A stretch of 38,548 nt of DNA from Aquibium carbonis (GCF_003970795.1 NZ_RWKW01000063.1:1-38548); one strand, 5' to 3'; numbered from the stretch's first letter, positions 1 through 9,586 are shown. Notes: generated by a model from the sequence alone, not told the origin. Numbers and translations: made by a program.

Positions 1-56
1 TTGCCAGGAAACGCCCAAGCGCGCTGCCGCGAATCAGGAGACGCTTCGGCAAAGCC

Positions 57-1406
57 TCACGACTTCACCACCACCGATGCAGAAATTCCCTTGCGGTGAA
101 AGACGTTACGGGTGTCGATGACCAGCGCCGAATGTCGCGCGACCCGTTCGTAGTCGACCGCGTCATGATCGGTGGAGACGATCACGGCATGATAGCGGGC
201 AAGGGCCTCGGGTGTCAGCTCCACCGAGCGGACGCCCTCGTACTGGCCATGCTCCCGGGTGGCGGGAATCACAGGGACATGCGGATCGTGATAATCGACC
301 TGCGCGCCGCGCTGGGACAGGATGTCCATCAGGTGGAAGGATGGGCTCTCGCGGATGTCCGAGACATTCTTCTTGTAGGCGAGCCCGAGAATCAGAACCC
401 TCGATGCGCTCAGCGACCGTTTCTGGCGAGAATCGAGGTGCCGCTCGACGCTGGCGATGACGTAGCGCGGCATGGAGACGTTGATCTCGCCCGCCAGTTC
501 GACGAACTTGGTGGTCAGGCCGAACTCGCGCGATTTCCAGGTGAGATAGAAGGGATCGATCGGGATGCAGTGCCCGCCCAGCCCGGGACCCGGATAGAAG
601 GGCATGTAGCCGAAAGGCTTCGTCGCGGCGGCGTCGATGACCTCCCAGACGTCGATTCCCATGGCGTCGTAGATGATTTTCAGCTCGTTGACCAAGGCGA
701 TGTTGACGGCGCGAAAGACGTTCTCCGTTATCTTGACGGCCTCGGCCACCGAGGGCGACGACACGGAAACCACCCGCGCCACGACCGCGCCGTAGAACGC
801 CTGGACGAGCGCGGCCGCGACGGGGCCGTCGCCGGCCACGATCTTGGGGATGGAGACGGTCTGGAAGGCGACGTTGCCCGGATCCTCGCGTTCGGGCGAG
901 AAGCCGAGGAAGAAGTCGATGCCGCAGGACAGGCCGCTGGCTTCCAGAATCGGCTTCAACACCTCGTCGGTCGTGCCCGGATAGGTCGTCGATTCCAGCA
1001 CGACGAGCTGGCCCGCGCGCAGATGCGCCGCGATCGCCTCGGCCGTCATCGTCACATATCGGAGGTCCGGCTCCCGGTGCCGCGTCAGCGGTGTGGGAAC
1101 GCAGATGATGATGATGTCGCACCGGGCGAAGGACGCGACATCGCCCGTCGCGGAAAACCGTCCAGCGGCGACATGCGCGGCGAGATCGTCGGATGCCACC
1201 GCGTCGATGTAGGAGCGACCGGCATTCAGGTCGCGGATCTTGCCGGGATCGACGTCGAAGCCGAGCGTCGGGAAACCGGCGCGGGCGCAGGCGGCCGCGA
1301 GCGGCAGACCGACATAGCCGAGGCCGACCACGCCGATGACGGCTTCCCGCTTTTCGATGCGCGCGGCCAGGCCGTGATCGGGGGCCGTGCGGGCTTGTTC
1401 GGTCAT
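57..1406 (-). CDS. wbpA: UDP-N-acetylglucosamine 6-dehydrogenase (WbpA type)
   Basis: 449 aa. Oxidises UDP-GlcNAc (or UDP-ManNAc) at C6 to the uronic acid with two NAD+ per turnover, in the cytoplasm. Seen: N-terminal Rossmann motif GVVGLGYVGLPLA at residues 25-37, the central helix with ENVFRAVNIALVNE, and the catalytic Cys280 in GPGLGGHCIPIDP. The C-terminal UDP-binding domain has LGLAYKKNVSDIRESPS. From memory it resembles Pseudomonas WbpA along its whole length, including the ATKPFG and STTYPGTT segments, more than Ugd/glucose dehydrogenases. It is the last complete gene of the minus-strand glycan block, and the window ends 56 bases beyond its stop. A wecB gene lies in the same block, so the product in the cell could also be UDP-ManNAcA. 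The family call is firm; the exact HexNAc epimer is inference. Confidence 0.9.
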   Translation of the reverse strand: MTEQARTAPDHGLAARIEKREAVIGVVGLGYVGLPLAAACARAGFPTLGFDVDPGKIRDLNAGRSYIDAVASDDLAAHVAAGRFSATGDVASFARCDIIIICVPTPLTRHREPDLRYVTMTAEAIAAHLRAGQLVVLESTTYPGTTDEVLKPILEASGLSCGIDFFLGFSPEREDPGNVAFQTVSIPKIVAGDGPVAAALVQAFYGAVVARVVSVSSPSVAEAVKITENVFRAVNIALVNELKIIYDAMGIDVWEVIDAAATKPFGYMPFYPGPGLGGHCIPIDPFYLTWKSREFGLTTKFVELAGEINVSMPRYVIASVERHLDSRQKRSLSASRVLILGLAYKKNVSDIRESPSFHLMDILSQRGAQVDYHDPHVPVIPATREHGQYEGVRSVELTPEALARYHAVIVSTDHDAVDYERVARHSALVIDTRNVFHRKGISASVVVKS

Positions 1407-1540
1407 GCGCTATGGATCCGTTCGTTCAGCATGTCATGAAAGGCGGCGCCCCAGGGCCGTCCACGATCGGAGGAACCGGTCGCGGTGCACGCCGGGTGAG
1501 AAACGTCTCCGGCATGGCATCGCCGAAAGACCGACCACGA

Positions 1541-2515
1541 TCAAGCGGCATTGCGCCGAACGTTGCGCTCGATCCAGGCATAGGTCTCCTCGAGCCCCGA
1601 CCGAAGGGGCTGAGAGGGGCGCCAGCCGAGCCGCTCCTCAATGAGCTTGTTGTCTGAGTTCCTCCCCCGCACGCCTGTGGGGCCGTCGATGTGCTTCTTG
1701 TGGAGCGTCTTGCCGGCGATGTCGCTCACGATGTCGACCAGTTGATTGATCGTCACCATCTCGTCGGAGCCTATGTTGACCGGACCTTCGAACCCGGAGC
1801 GGGTCAGGCGGAGCGTGCCTTCGATGCATTCGTCGATGTAGAGGAACGATCTCGTCTGCAGTCCATCGCCCCAGATCTCGATCTCGCCATTGTTGGGCGT
1901 TGAGGCGACCTTGCGGCAGATAGCGGCCGGCGCCTTCTCCTTGCCGCCTTGCCAAGTGCCCTGGGGCCCGAAGATGTTGTGATATCGCGCGACGCGGTTC
2001 GACATTCCGTGGTTGCGATTGTAGGCGAGAAAGAGCCGTTCCGAGAAAAGCTTCTCCCAGCCGTACTCGCTGTCCGGGGCAGCCGGATAGGCGGAATCCT
2101 CGGCACATTTCGGGTTTTCGGGATCTTCCTGGTTGTAGGCCGGGTACATGCAGGCCGAAGACGAATAGAAGACGCGGCGAACGTTTCGTTTGTGGCACAG
2201 ATCGGCGATGTTCAGGTTGATGGTGGCGGAGTTGTGCATGATGTCGGCATCGTGCTCACCGGTGAATATGTATCCGGCGCCGCCCATGTCGGCCGCCAAC
2301 TGGTAGACCTCGTCGAATCGACGGTCGATGACGCGTTCGCACACGTCCTGTCGACGCAGGTCACCGATGACGAAGTCGTCCGCTTCCACATCCCGGAACT
2401 CGGGGAACTTCAGATCGACGCCCCGGACCCAAAAACCCTCCTGCTTGAGACGGTGGACCAGATGCCCGCCTATGAACCCCCCTGCCCCGCAGACAAGTGC
2501 AGTTTTCTGTGTCAT
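1541..2515 (-). CDS. GDP-mannose 3,5-epimerase
   Basis: 324 aa from the ATG at 2515; an in-frame GTG at 2524 is an alternative start. Extended short-chain dehydrogenase that converts GDP-D-mannose to GDP-L-galactose (and GDP-L-gulose). Seen: NAD-binding GAGGFIGGHL near residue 10 and, in this numbering, Cys122 (SSSACMYP), Tyr151 and Lys155 (YGWEK) and Lys194 (KEKAPAA). Their spacing (29, 4 and 39 residues) equals that of Cys145, Tyr174, Lys178 and Lys217 in Arabidopsis GME. Also shared are HNIFGPQGTWQGG, WGDGLQTRSF and VRGRNSDN. This makes GDP-L-galactose a probable precursor of the local polysaccharide. It sits between wbpA (134-base gap) and a GT2 gene. A generic epimerase/dehydratase is unlikely given the full active-site match. 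Confidence 0.88.
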   Translation of the reverse strand: MTQKTALVCGAGGFIGGHLVHRLKQEGFWVRGVDLKFPEFRDVEADDFVIGDLRRQDVCERVIDRRFDEVYQLAADMGGAGYIFTGEHDADIMHNSATINLNIADLCHKRNVRRVFYSSSACMYPAYNQEDPENPKCAEDSAYPAAPDSEYGWEKLFSERLFLAYNRNHGMSNRVARYHNIFGPQGTWQGGKEKAPAAICRKVASTPNNGEIEIWGDGLQTRSFLYIDECIEGTLRLTRSGFEGPVNIGSDEMVTINQLVDIVSDIAGKTLHKKHIDGPTGVRGRNSDNKLIEERLGWRPSQPLRSGLEETYAWIERNVRRNAA

Positions 2516-2562
2516 CGGCACCACTTTCGTCTTTGCTACGATTTCATCGGTTCAAGAACGGC

Positions 2563-3315
2563 CTAACGACCGCTTCCAAAGAATTGGCCGACCTTGCCGA
2601 CATTCTTCATCAACAGGGCGGCGCCCCCACCGACACCGTTCGCCCTCAGCGCTCGATAATCCTCGCGCGACTTGCGGAGAAGATTGCCGAGCGACCGGTT
2701 GCTTTCGCCACCGAGACGCATCTTGACCAGCACGTCGGGGATGTAGGCCGGATGGAGATTCTCGCGGCTGAAATAGCGCAGGATCGCGTCATAGTCAGCC
2801 GCAATACGATAGCTGGTGTCATAGGCGCCATGGCGCTCGAACACTTCGCGACGAAGGTAGAGCGCCGGATGCGGCGGCATCCAGCCGCGGGCGAGCTTTT
2901 CGCGGCTGAAGGAGCCCGAACGCCACCGACGCACCACCCGGCTCTCGTCGGCCGCGGACACGTAGTCGAGGTCGCCATAGACGGCGAGAACGCCCGGGGT
3001 CTCGAAAGCGGCGGCGACCTTCGCCAGAACCTGATCATGGGCGAAGAAATCGTCCGAATGCATCAGCCCCACGACATCGCCGCAGGCGAGCGCGACTCCC
3101 TTGTTCAGCGCGTCGTAGATGCCCTTGTCCGGCTCGCTGACGAGCCGCATGGCATCGTGACGCACCCCTTCGATGGCGCCAAGCGTCCCGTCGGTCGAGG
3201 CTCCGTCGATCACCACGTGCTCGACATCCGGCCAGGTCTGCGCCCGGACGCTTTCGATCGCCTGGGCGATCGTCGCCTCGCGGTTGAAGACGGCGGTGAT
3301 GATGGTGATCTTCAT
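2563..3315 (-). CDS. Family 2 glycosyltransferase (WcaA/WcaE-like)
   Basis: 250 aa, a single GT-A domain without membrane segments. Transfers a sugar from a nucleotide donor onto the lipid-linked repeat unit at the inner face of the cytoplasmic membrane. Seen: ITAVFNREATIAQAIESV at the N-terminus, VIDGASTDGT, SEPDKGIYDALNKG, and LMHSDDFF carrying the metal-binding acidic pair. The PDKGIYDAxNKG stretch is characteristic of colanic-acid-type GT2 enzymes. Donor and acceptor cannot be read from the sequence. It lies between the GDP-mannose 3,5-epimerase and UDP-xylose synthase genes, so L-galactose or xylose are reasonable donors, but that is context only. Confidence 0.85.
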   Translation of the reverse strand: MKITIITAVFNREATIAQAIESVRAQTWPDVEHVVIDGASTDGTLGAIEGVRHDAMRLVSEPDKGIYDALNKGVALACGDVVGLMHSDDFFAHDQVLAKVAAAFETPGVLAVYGDLDYVSAADESRVVRRWRSGSFSREKLARGWMPPHPALYLRREVFERHGAYDTSYRIAADYDAILRYFSRENLHPAYIPDVLVKMRLGGESNRSLGNLLRKSREDYRALRANGVGGGAALLMKNVGKVGQFFGSGR

Positions 3316-3373
3316 GCGACAGGATGCTTCGGGACGCTGTACTCGGACAGGGGGAGTGTCAGGTGGATGCGTG

Positions 3374-4327
3374 TCATTCGTACGACTTGAAGTAGTCGAC
3401 CGTCTTCGACAGTCCCTGGTCCAGCTGGACCTTCGGTTGCCAGCCGAGGATTTCGCGCGCCTTGCCGATGTCGGGCTTGCGCTGCCTTGGATCGTCCTGC
3501 GGCAGCGGCAGGCGGATGATCTCGGACGCCGATCCCGTCATCTCGATGACCTTCCGGGCAAGCTCGAGGATGGTGAACTCCTCGGGGTTGCCGAGATTGA
3601 TCGGCCCGGAGACGTCGTGCCCGGTTTCCATGAAGCGCAGGAACCCGTCCACCAGATCGTCGACATAGCAGAAGGAGCGTGACTGGCTGCCGTCTCCGTA
3701 GATCGTCAATGGTTCGCCGCCGAGCGCCTGGACGATGAAGTTCGACACCACCCGACCATCCGCCGGATGCATGCGCGGCCCGTAGGTGTTGAAGATGCGG
3801 GCGATCTTCACCTCGATGCCCCATTGCCGGCGATAGTCGGAAAAGAGCGTCTCCGCGCAACGCTTGCCCTCGTCGTAGCAGGCGCGCAGACCCGTGGGAT
3901 TGACGTTGCCCCAGTATTCCTCCGGCTGCGGATGGATGCTCGGGTCGCCGTAGACCTCGCTGGTGGAGGCATGAAAGATCTTGCATTTCAGGCGCTTCGC
4001 CAGACCGAGCAGATTGATGGCGCCGAGAACCGAGGTCTTGGTCGTCTGGATCGGGTCATGCTGATAATGGATGGGCGAGGCCGGACAGGCGAGATTGTAG
4101 ATCTCGTCGACTTCCACATAGAGGGGAAAGCAGACGTCGTGGCGCATGAACTCGAAATGCGGATGGCCATGCAAATGATCGATGTTCCGTTTCGTGCCGG
4201 TGAACAGGTTGTCGACGCAGAGCACTTCGTGCCCCTGCGCCAGAAGCCTGTCGATCAGATGCGAGCCCAGGAAGCCTGCCCCCCCGGTGACGAGGATTTT
4301 CTTCCGGCTGTCGTAGAGTCTAGGCAC
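3374..4327 (-). CDS. UDP-glucuronate decarboxylase (UDP-xylose synthase)
   Basis: 317 aa. Converts UDP-glucuronate to UDP-xylose through a 4-keto intermediate with bound NAD+. Seen: [16 protein letters not shown] near residue 13, then [36 protein letters not shown] holding the YxxxK pair, FNTYGPRM and [15 protein letters not shown]. These are hallmarks of UXS rather than of generic epimerases. The start is a GTG at 4327 with an AGGAGC ribosome site about 8 bases upstream (4336-4341). No UDP-glucose dehydrogenase (Ugd) is in this window, so UDP-GlcA must come from elsewhere in the genome. Product UDP-Xyl is presumably used by one of the neighbouring glycosyltransferases. Confidence 0.92.
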   Translation of the reverse strand: MPRLYDSRKKILVTGGAGFLGSHLIDRLLAQGHEVLCVDNLFTGTKRNIDHLHGHPHFEFMRHDVCFPLYVEVDEIYNLACPASPIHYQHDPIQTTKTSVLGAINLLGLAKRLKCKIFHASTSEVYGDPSIHPQPEEYWGNVNPTGLRACYDEGKRCAETLFSDYRRQWGIEVKIARIFNTYGPRMHPADGRVVSNFIVQALGGEPLTIYGDGSQSRSFCYVDDLVDGFLRFMETGHDVSGPINLGNPEEFTILELARKVIEMTGSASEIIRLPLPQDDPRQRKPDIGKAREILGWQPKVQLDQGLSKTVDYFKSYE

Positions 4328-4418
4328 TAGGGAGCGCTCCTGTACGAATATCTCGTCTCCGGTGCTCTCGGGGACCGGGCGTGTGGCGAAAATTGCAAAC
4401 GACGAAACTTTCGCACGA

Positions 4419-5288
4419 TCAACGGCGCTCCTTCGCAGCCTCTATGATCAGAAGTCTAATCGTGTGGAAATACCACATCTTGTAAAACGCATACGAGAAT
4501 CCTGGACCGCCATCGAGAAAGCCAGCCTTGTATATGTATGTGTAAATGAAGTAGAACAGCGGGTACCAGGCTTTGGTGATATTTCTGTACTTGAAACGCT
4601 GGCGAGCGGTGAGCGGGGATGATTCGTGGGGGCTGCGTTCCCCCAGGTTGGCATAGCGCCTGGCTTCCCATCGCGCATAGTCAACGTGTCTCTCGATGAA
4701 CTTTTCCAGCCCACGAAAATCATTGTGCTCTATCGGCACCTTGATTTCACCGACCGTGCCTTCGACGACCGGGTGCTCATGCACCTCCATGTCCAGGCTG
4801 CTCCAGGAGTCTTCGTCGACACGCTCGTAGAGGCCGCGCCCTACCTTCAGCAAGGCGAGTTTCTTCTGAGGAAGGCCGTGGCGCAGCTTCCTGCCCAGGA
4901 AATAGTTCGTGTAATTCAGCCAGAAGCCACTGTGAGCGGTCGAGCCGAGGATACGGGCAAGCTCGTTGCAGAACGCGTCGTCCAGGACTTCGTCGGCATC
5001 GATGAAAAGCACCCATTCGCAATTCGGGCGGTGATGGATGAGGATCCAGTTGCGCTTCTTCGGGAAGCGACCATTCCATTGGAAATCGATCACCCGCGCA
5101 CCAGCGGAAGCGGCGATCTCCTGCGTGCGATCGGTGCTGCCGGAATCGACGACGATGATCTCCTGAAACCGCAGAAGCGCGCTCAGGCATCGAGGCAGAT
5201 TTCTCTCCTCGTTCTTTACCGGGATGACCACCGTCACCGCGAGGTCACGCTCGACGGCAGGCTGTTTTTGGATCTCGATGGGAAGCAT
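4419..5288 (-). CDS. Family 2 glycosyltransferase (WaaE/LgtF-like)
   Basis: 289 aa from the ATG at 5288; a TTG at 5300 would give 293 aa and overlap the stop of the upstream acetyltransferase gene. Seen: [30 protein letters not shown], the metal-binding [10 protein letters not shown], and a C-terminal aromatic and basic region ([16 protein letters not shown]) that probably lies against the membrane. From memory this layout matches the LPS-core WaaE/KdtX and LgtF group. That group adds glucose or a related hexose to core or repeat-unit acceptors. The donor is not determinable here. The wobble bases near its 3' end look more AT-rich than in the flanking genes. Confidence 0.85.
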   Translation of the reverse strand: MLPIEIQKQPAVERDLAVTVVIPVKNEERNLPRCLSALLRFQEIIVVDSGSTDRTQEIAASAGARVIDFQWNGRFPKKRNWILIHHRPNCEWVLFIDADEVLDDAFCNELARILGSTAHSGFWLNYTNYFLGRKLRHGLPQKKLALLKVGRGLYERVDEDSWSSLDMEVHEHPVVEGTVGEIKVPIEHNDFRGLEKFIERHVDYARWEARRYANLGERSPHESSPLTARQRFKYRNITKAWYPLFYFIYTYIYKAGFLDGGPGFSYAFYKMWYFHTIRLLIIEAAKERR

Positions 5289-5292
5289 GCCG

Positions 5293-5832
5293 TCAGTCAA
5301 CCAGTTTTCTGATCTCGCGCGCTGGATTGCCGGTCACGACCACCATGGCGGGTACATCCCGCATCACCACCGCGCGGGCCCCGACGATCGCGCCGGCTCC
5401 AACGGTGACCGCAGGGCCGACGAAAGCATCCGCGCAGACCCAGGCATCGTCCTCCACATGGATCGGCGGTTTCATGAGCGGACGATCGGGCCTTCGCCAA
5501 TCATGCGTGCCGGCGCAAAGATGGGCTCCCTGCGAAATCGTCGTCCGCCGCCCCAGGCTGATCCGTCCCAGCGAGTACAGGATGACCCTGTCGCCGACCG
5601 CGGTCTCATCGCCGATCTCGATGTTCCACGGAATCGCGATGCGGACCGATGGATGAATATGGACCTGGGCACCTATACGGGCTCCAAACAGGCGAAGGAG
5701 GAAGCGCCGCCAGCCCCAGAAGGGTCGGGGGCTGAGCGAGAAGACGGGTTGCACAAGCGCCCAGGCCACACGGCCTGCCTGCTCGCGACGACTCCATTTC
5801 CTGCTCGCGCGATTGGCGCTGACGTCAAGCAA
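5293..5832 (-). CDS. WcaF-like sugar O-acetyltransferase (left-handed beta-helix)
   Basis: 179 aa. Putative acetyl-CoA-dependent O-acetyltransferase that decorates the repeat unit. Seen: SPRPFWGWRRFLLRLFGA in the N-terminal third, then hexapeptide turns (VHIHPSVRIAIPWNIEIGD, ISLGRRTTISQGAHLCAGTHDW) with the catalytic-type His in the THDW loop, and the closing VVTGNPARE. This is the arrangement of colanic-acid WcaF. The start is a TTG at 5832, three bases after the upstream stop. No in-frame ATG or GTG lies nearby, and the predicted N-terminus MLDVS aligns with the WcaF N-terminus as I recall it. Translation is probably coupled to the GT4 gene upstream. Confidence 0.83.
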   Translation of the reverse strand: MLDVSANRASRKWSRREQAGRVAWALVQPVFSLSPRPFWGWRRFLLRLFGARIGAQVHIHPSVRIAIPWNIEIGDETAVGDRVILYSLGRISLGRRTTISQGAHLCAGTHDWRRPDRPLMKPPIHVEDDAWVCADAFVGPAVTVGAGAIVGARAVVMRDVPAMVVVTGNPAREIRKLVD

Positions 5833-5835
5833 CCT

Positions 5836-6975
5836 TCAATCCACCCGTACGAAATCCGGCCGATCACCGTGCCCCAGCAGCCAAGCATAAGCCGCCAGCG
5901 ACATGGCCGCCATCCTATCCCACGAAAACTCCCGTTCCATCCATGCCCGGCCGCGTGAACCCATGGCTCGACGCTCGTCATCCGAAAGCGAGATGGCGAG
6001 AGCCAAAGTGCGAGCAAGCGATTCCGGTCCATGATCGATCCACCAGCCGCAGCGGTTCGCCTCCAGCCCCGGCCATGGCGCCCCTTTGGTGGATATCACC
6101 GGGACACCAACCGCCAGGCTCTCGGCCACGGTCATGGCGAAATTCTCGCTGCGTGAAGACAGGACGAAGAGATCGGCGGCAGCCATGCGTGCATCTCGCG
6201 CCGCGCCGTGAACCGGCGGGTGGATCCGTACGCGTTGCAAACCCAGCCGACGCTGAAGCGCCGCCAGTTCGCTCGCGTGACCGCCTTCGTCCGGGCCGAC
6301 GATGTGCAAAGCCCAGTCCGGTGCGTCGGGTTCGACCCTGGCCCAAGCCTCCAGCAGCGTATCCAGTCCCTTCACCGGGTGAATTCGCCCGAGAGAGAGG
6401 ATCGTCCGACCATGCTCCGCACCCCGTGCGACGGCTTGCGTCGGTGGAACGGCGACGCCGTTGGGTATCACAGCGACGGGCTGCCTCAGGCCGAAACGGC
6501 GAATGTCGTCGTACTCGCCCTCGGACGTGGCATGGAACATATCCGCAGCGCGCAAGGCGGCGCCCTGCGCGAGAGCGAGAAAAATGCGTTTGCGACCGGC
6601 GGAAAACGCCAGGGCCGCCGGCGCGAGCATGCCCCGCGGAGCCATCACCAGGCGGGCGCCAGGGGCCGCGTAGACGTTCGGCATCCTCCAAAGCCCGTGT
6701 GTGTGAAGGATGTCGAAACGGCCGGCTCGAAGGGCCACGCGCATCCCCCGCGAGACCCCCAGCGTCGAAAGGACTGGCCAACAGACGAGGTCGCTGCGAT
6801 GGCGGCGATCGTCGAGCCCCTCCATTGCATGATTGGGGCTTCCACCGAGAGCGTGCAGTTCCACGAAGGCGCCAAGACGCGCCTGCCCTTTGGCCAGGGC
6901 GGGAACGCTGTAGGCCGGACCCGACGCCTGACTATCAAGCGACGCCATCGTGTGGGCGATGCGAAGCGGGTTCAT
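5836..6975 (-). CDS. Family 4 glycosyltransferase
   Basis: 379 aa, GT-B fold. The start is the ATG at 6975, which overlaps the TGA of the upstream GT4 gene as ATGA. A longer reading exists but its first 116 residues are arginine-rich out-of-frame sequence. Seen: N-terminal RIAHTMASLDSQASGPAYSV acceptor domain, IPNGVAVPP linker, ILSLGRIHPVKGLDTLLEAW opening the nucleotide-binding domain, and the donor site ENFAMTVAESLAVGVPVIS with the EX7E spacing. It retains the nucleotide-sugar configuration, as in other GT4 enzymes. The acceptor and sugar are unknown. It is translationally coupled with the next gene and probably acts in the same assembly line. Confidence 0.87.
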   Translation of the reverse strand: MNPLRIAHTMASLDSQASGPAYSVPALAKGQARLGAFVELHALGGSPNHAMEGLDDRRHRSDLVCWPVLSTLGVSRGMRVALRAGRFDILHTHGLWRMPNVYAAPGARLVMAPRGMLAPAALAFSAGRKRIFLALAQGAALRAADMFHATSEGEYDDIRRFGLRQPVAVIPNGVAVPPTQAVARGAEHGRTILSLGRIHPVKGLDTLLEAWARVEPDAPDWALHIVGPDEGGHASELAALQRRLGLQRVRIHPPVHGAARDARMAAADLFVLSSRSENFAMTVAESLAVGVPVISTKGAPWPGLEANRCGWWIDHGPESLARTLALAISLSDDERRAMGSRGRAWMEREFSWDRMAAMSLAAYAWLLGHGDRPDFVRVD

Positions 6976-8111
6976 ATTGGAATGACGTCCCTGTGCCATG
7001 GCGGCACCGGCCGAGGCTCGCCGCTTTTGTTGGACACGAGGATTTCGTTCAGGAACTTTGCGCCGGCATCCGCCCCCAGACATCGGGACCAATGCCTGAT
7101 CGACTGCCGACGTTCGGCCGTCACCCTTCCTGACCGAAGCGCCATCGACAGCTTGTCCGCCAGCGCTTCGACGTCGCCGACCTTGAACACGCCGCCCTCG
7201 CCGCTTGCTTCGACGACTCCAGCCGCGCCGCATCGGTCGGAACAGATCGCCGGCGTGCCCGCCATCAGTGCTTCCGAGACGACGGCGCCCCAGCCGTCGT
7301 GCCGGCTGGGCAGGACGAGACAATCCGCTTCTGCCATGATGGCTTGAATCTCGTGCATCGGCCGCTGGCCGAGCCAGGTGACACGATCGCCGAGCCTCGT
7401 TTTGGCCCTTTGCTGCAGTTCTGCTTCGAGTGGCCCTGCGCCGACGACCAGGAGTTCAAATGGATGGCCCGCGAGCCGCGCGAGCGCGTCGATGAGAAGG
7501 TCAATCCTTTTCCGTTCGATGAACTGGCCCACGAACAGGACACGAAAGGGCGCGTCCTTCGACCGTTCCGGCCGCGTCGGCGCCGTCTTCTCCGGCAAGA
7601 AATAGGCGAAGGGCACGATGCGGTCGGCAAGCATTCCACGCGCGGCGAGCCAGGCAGGGGTGGAATGGCCGATTGCGAGGACGCCATCGATCCGGTGTCG
7701 CCATCTGCGCATCAGGCGGGCATATTCGAGGCGTTTCAGCCTGCTCGAGGCCCAACCGCGCTCCTCTATTGTCTCCATGACCACCCACTGCCGCAGGCCG
7801 CGCTGATCAAGGGCGGTTCGCGCCGCACTGACGATGCCGTTGCCGCGAAATCCCTGACAGATGTGAATGCTGGTTTCCGGCGCCTCGGCGACGAGGCCGA
7901 CGGCCGCGGCTGCGTCGGGCGCGAATTGAAGCGTCATCGCCTCTGCTTTGGCCGGCATCCAGCCCTGTTTCGCGCGAGAATCCGACATCGGCTGCTCGGC
8001 GACATAGGTGACAGGACGACCGCTTCTTGCGAGGGCTTCGGCAAGGCCCGCCATATGCGGCGACACGATGCGCTGCCAGAACCAGACGGGATCAGCCAAG
8101 GTGCCGGGCAT
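6972..8111 (-). CDS. Family 4 glycosyltransferase
   Basis: 379 aa. Second GT4 enzyme in tandem. Seen: N-terminal domain beginning VWFWQRIVSPHMAGLAEAL, IVPFAYFLPEK, RVLFVGQFIERKRIDLLIDAL at the start of the donor domain, and HDGWGAVVSEALMAGTPAICSD forming the EX7E-type donor site. The start ATG at 8111 overlaps the last 20 bases of the upstream polymerase-like gene, and its stop overlaps the next start as ATGA. The polymerase, GT4, GT4 and WcaF-like genes are therefore probably co-translated. The N-terminus differs from the neighbouring GT4, so this is not a recent duplication. The sugar specificity is unknown. Confidence 0.86.
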   Translation of the reverse strand: MPGTLADPVWFWQRIVSPHMAGLAEALARSGRPVTYVAEQPMSDSRAKQGWMPAKAEAMTLQFAPDAAAAVGLVAEAPETSIHICQGFRGNGIVSAARTALDQRGLRQWVVMETIEERGWASSRLKRLEYARLMRRWRHRIDGVLAIGHSTPAWLAARGMLADRIVPFAYFLPEKTAPTRPERSKDAPFRVLFVGQFIERKRIDLLIDALARLAGHPFELLVVGAGPLEAELQQRAKTRLGDRVTWLGQRPMHEIQAIMAEADCLVLPSRHDGWGAVVSEALMAGTPAICSDRCGAAGVVEASGEGGVFKVGDVEALADKLSMALRSGRVTAERRQSIRHWSRCLGADAGAKFLNEILVSNKSGEPRPVPPWHRDVIPI

Positions 8112-9531
8112 TCATGGCTGGGCGTGCGCTCGTTCCGCCCCAGCCCAATAGCAGCAGGAGCAGCAGTCCGAGCCCGCCTGCGGAGAACAGTGTGGCTTCA
8201 CCAAAATTGAGGATTATCGCAGTCAAGCCAACTGCAAAAGGCGCGATCCCGCCTCGTCCGGCATTTCGCATCAGGCTGAAGAACCAGGTGACGACCAGAA
8301 GTGCCCCCGAGATTCCGACCTCTTCGATAATGGCCAGCGGCAGAACCCCCTTCTCGATCGATGCGCCGATGGGCAGACCGAGGATCGGATCTCGCTTCAC
8401 CTGCATCAGCGCCGGTTCGGAGGCGATGCCGAAACCGTTTCCAGTGAGGGGTCGTTTAATGATGTTTTCGGTCATCTGATTGATCAGTCGTCCCCGGGAC
8501 CGATCGTAGACTTCGAAGATGCTTCCCGAGCCGGCACGGCCGGACTTGGTGATGTAATGTCCCACCCGATCGGCAATCAACGGCGCCAGCACCAGCCCCG
8601 CCAGCAAGGCGGCGAAGAAGGCTGTCCACAGGCGCGTGCTGCGCAGCCCCGGCAAGAGACGGCGTATGGGCTGGCCCGAAAATCCTGGCGCCGCGAACAT
8701 CGAAATCGCGATCCCGAGCACCATCGCGAATCCGGCGGTGCGGGCCTCGGATGCGAGCACCGCGAAGAGACAAAGGCCGAGGAGCCCGACCGAGCTCCAA
8801 GACGGGCGCGGCTCGCCAAGCAGCCGCGCCGCCGCCCAGGCGCCGAGCAGCGCCATGGTCGGACCGAAAGCCTGGGGATGGTTGAGAACGCCTTGGAAAC
8901 CGGTGCCGTTGCGCAGATATCCGAGCGGAAGGACGAGGAGCGGCAGGCTCACGAGCAGGACCAGCACAAGGAAGCCGAACAGCTCGCGAGCTGCCCGGTC
9001 GCGCTCGGCCGGGGTCAGACCCGTCCAGGCTGAAAGGATCGTCGTGGTCGCCACGGCCCAGGACACCGCCTTGAGGACCGAGACATCCACCATCGGGCTG
9101 ATGAAATAGGAATGGAGAACGAGGAAGAGGCCGAGCAGGATCGTGGCGAGCACCATGCCGCCGCCGCGCGGCGAGCCCTTGAAAAGACCGCCATGCACCA
9201 GCATCGAAAGGGCGGCTCCGCCCAGCACGGCATAGCGGCCGATCGCGGCGTAGGCGGCGTCGGGCGCGATGCCGGTGCTGATCATGGAAAAAAGCCAGGA
9301 CATGGCCAGTGCCCGCAACGCATGAGGCCGGCCGGCGAGCGCATAGGCGGCCAAAGCGACATAGCTCAGATCCGCCGTCGGTCCGGATGCGATCCGAAGC
9401 ATCAGCGCGGCGAGCAGTGGCGCATAGGTCCAGACGCTGAAGCGCAAGGCAACCTCGCGCCGATCGGCAAGCCACGGCGGCGGATACGCCATCGCCGGGT
9501 GCGGCGGCAGGGGACGGGCGAACTTATCCAC
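8092..9531 (-). CDS. O-antigen ligase/polymerase-like (Wzy-type) membrane protein
   Basis: 479 aa, very hydrophobic. I count roughly ten or more membrane segments and one large periplasmic loop around residues 300-390. The loop carries KSGRAGSGSIFEVYDRSRG and NIIKRPLTGNGFG; the G-R-x3-W/Y-x-G-like pattern there is typical of the O-antigen ligase/Wzy superfamily. It would polymerise lipid-linked repeats or ligate glycan in the periplasm. The start is a GTG at 9531, with an ATG at 9492 (MAYPPPW) as alternative. Neither has a clear ribosome site. Divergent from the DUF2793 gene with 55 bases between. I cannot separate polymerase from ligase on sequence alone. Confidence 0.82.
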   Translation of the reverse strand: MDKFARPLPPHPAMAYPPPWLADRREVALRFSVWTYAPLLAALMLRIASGPTADLSYVALAAYALAGRPHALRALAMSWLFSMISTGIAPDAAYAAIGRYAVLGGAALSMLVHGGLFKGSPRGGGMVLATILLGLFLVLHSYFISPMVDVSVLKAVSWAVATTTILSAWTGLTPAERDRAARELFGFLVLVLLVSLPLLVLPLGYLRNGTGFQGVLNHPQAFGPTMALLGAWAAARLLGEPRPSWSSVGLLGLCLFAVLASEARTAGFAMVLGIAISMFAAPGFSGQPIRRLLPGLRSTRLWTAFFAALLAGLVLAPLIADRVGHYITKSGRAGSGSIFEVYDRSRGRLINQMTENIIKRPLTGNGFGIASEPALMQVKRDPILGLPIGASIEKGVLPLAIIEEVGISGALLVVTWFFSLMRNAGRGGIAPFAVGLTAIILNFGEATLFSAGGLGLLLLLLLGWGGTSARPAMNARHLG

Positions 9532-9586
9532 GGGGTCGGTCCATCGATTATTCTTGCGACCGGAGTGTGTCAGAAGGACGAACCCG

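Noticed and set aside
96-1439. 447-codon plus-strand open frame
   Set aside because: Antisense of the WbpA-type dehydrogenase with full active site.
5836-7323. Longer form of the GT4 gene (495 codons)
   Set aside because: The first 116 residues lie antiphase to the upstream GT4 gene and are Arg-rich; the ATGA overlap at 6972-6975 gives the natural start.
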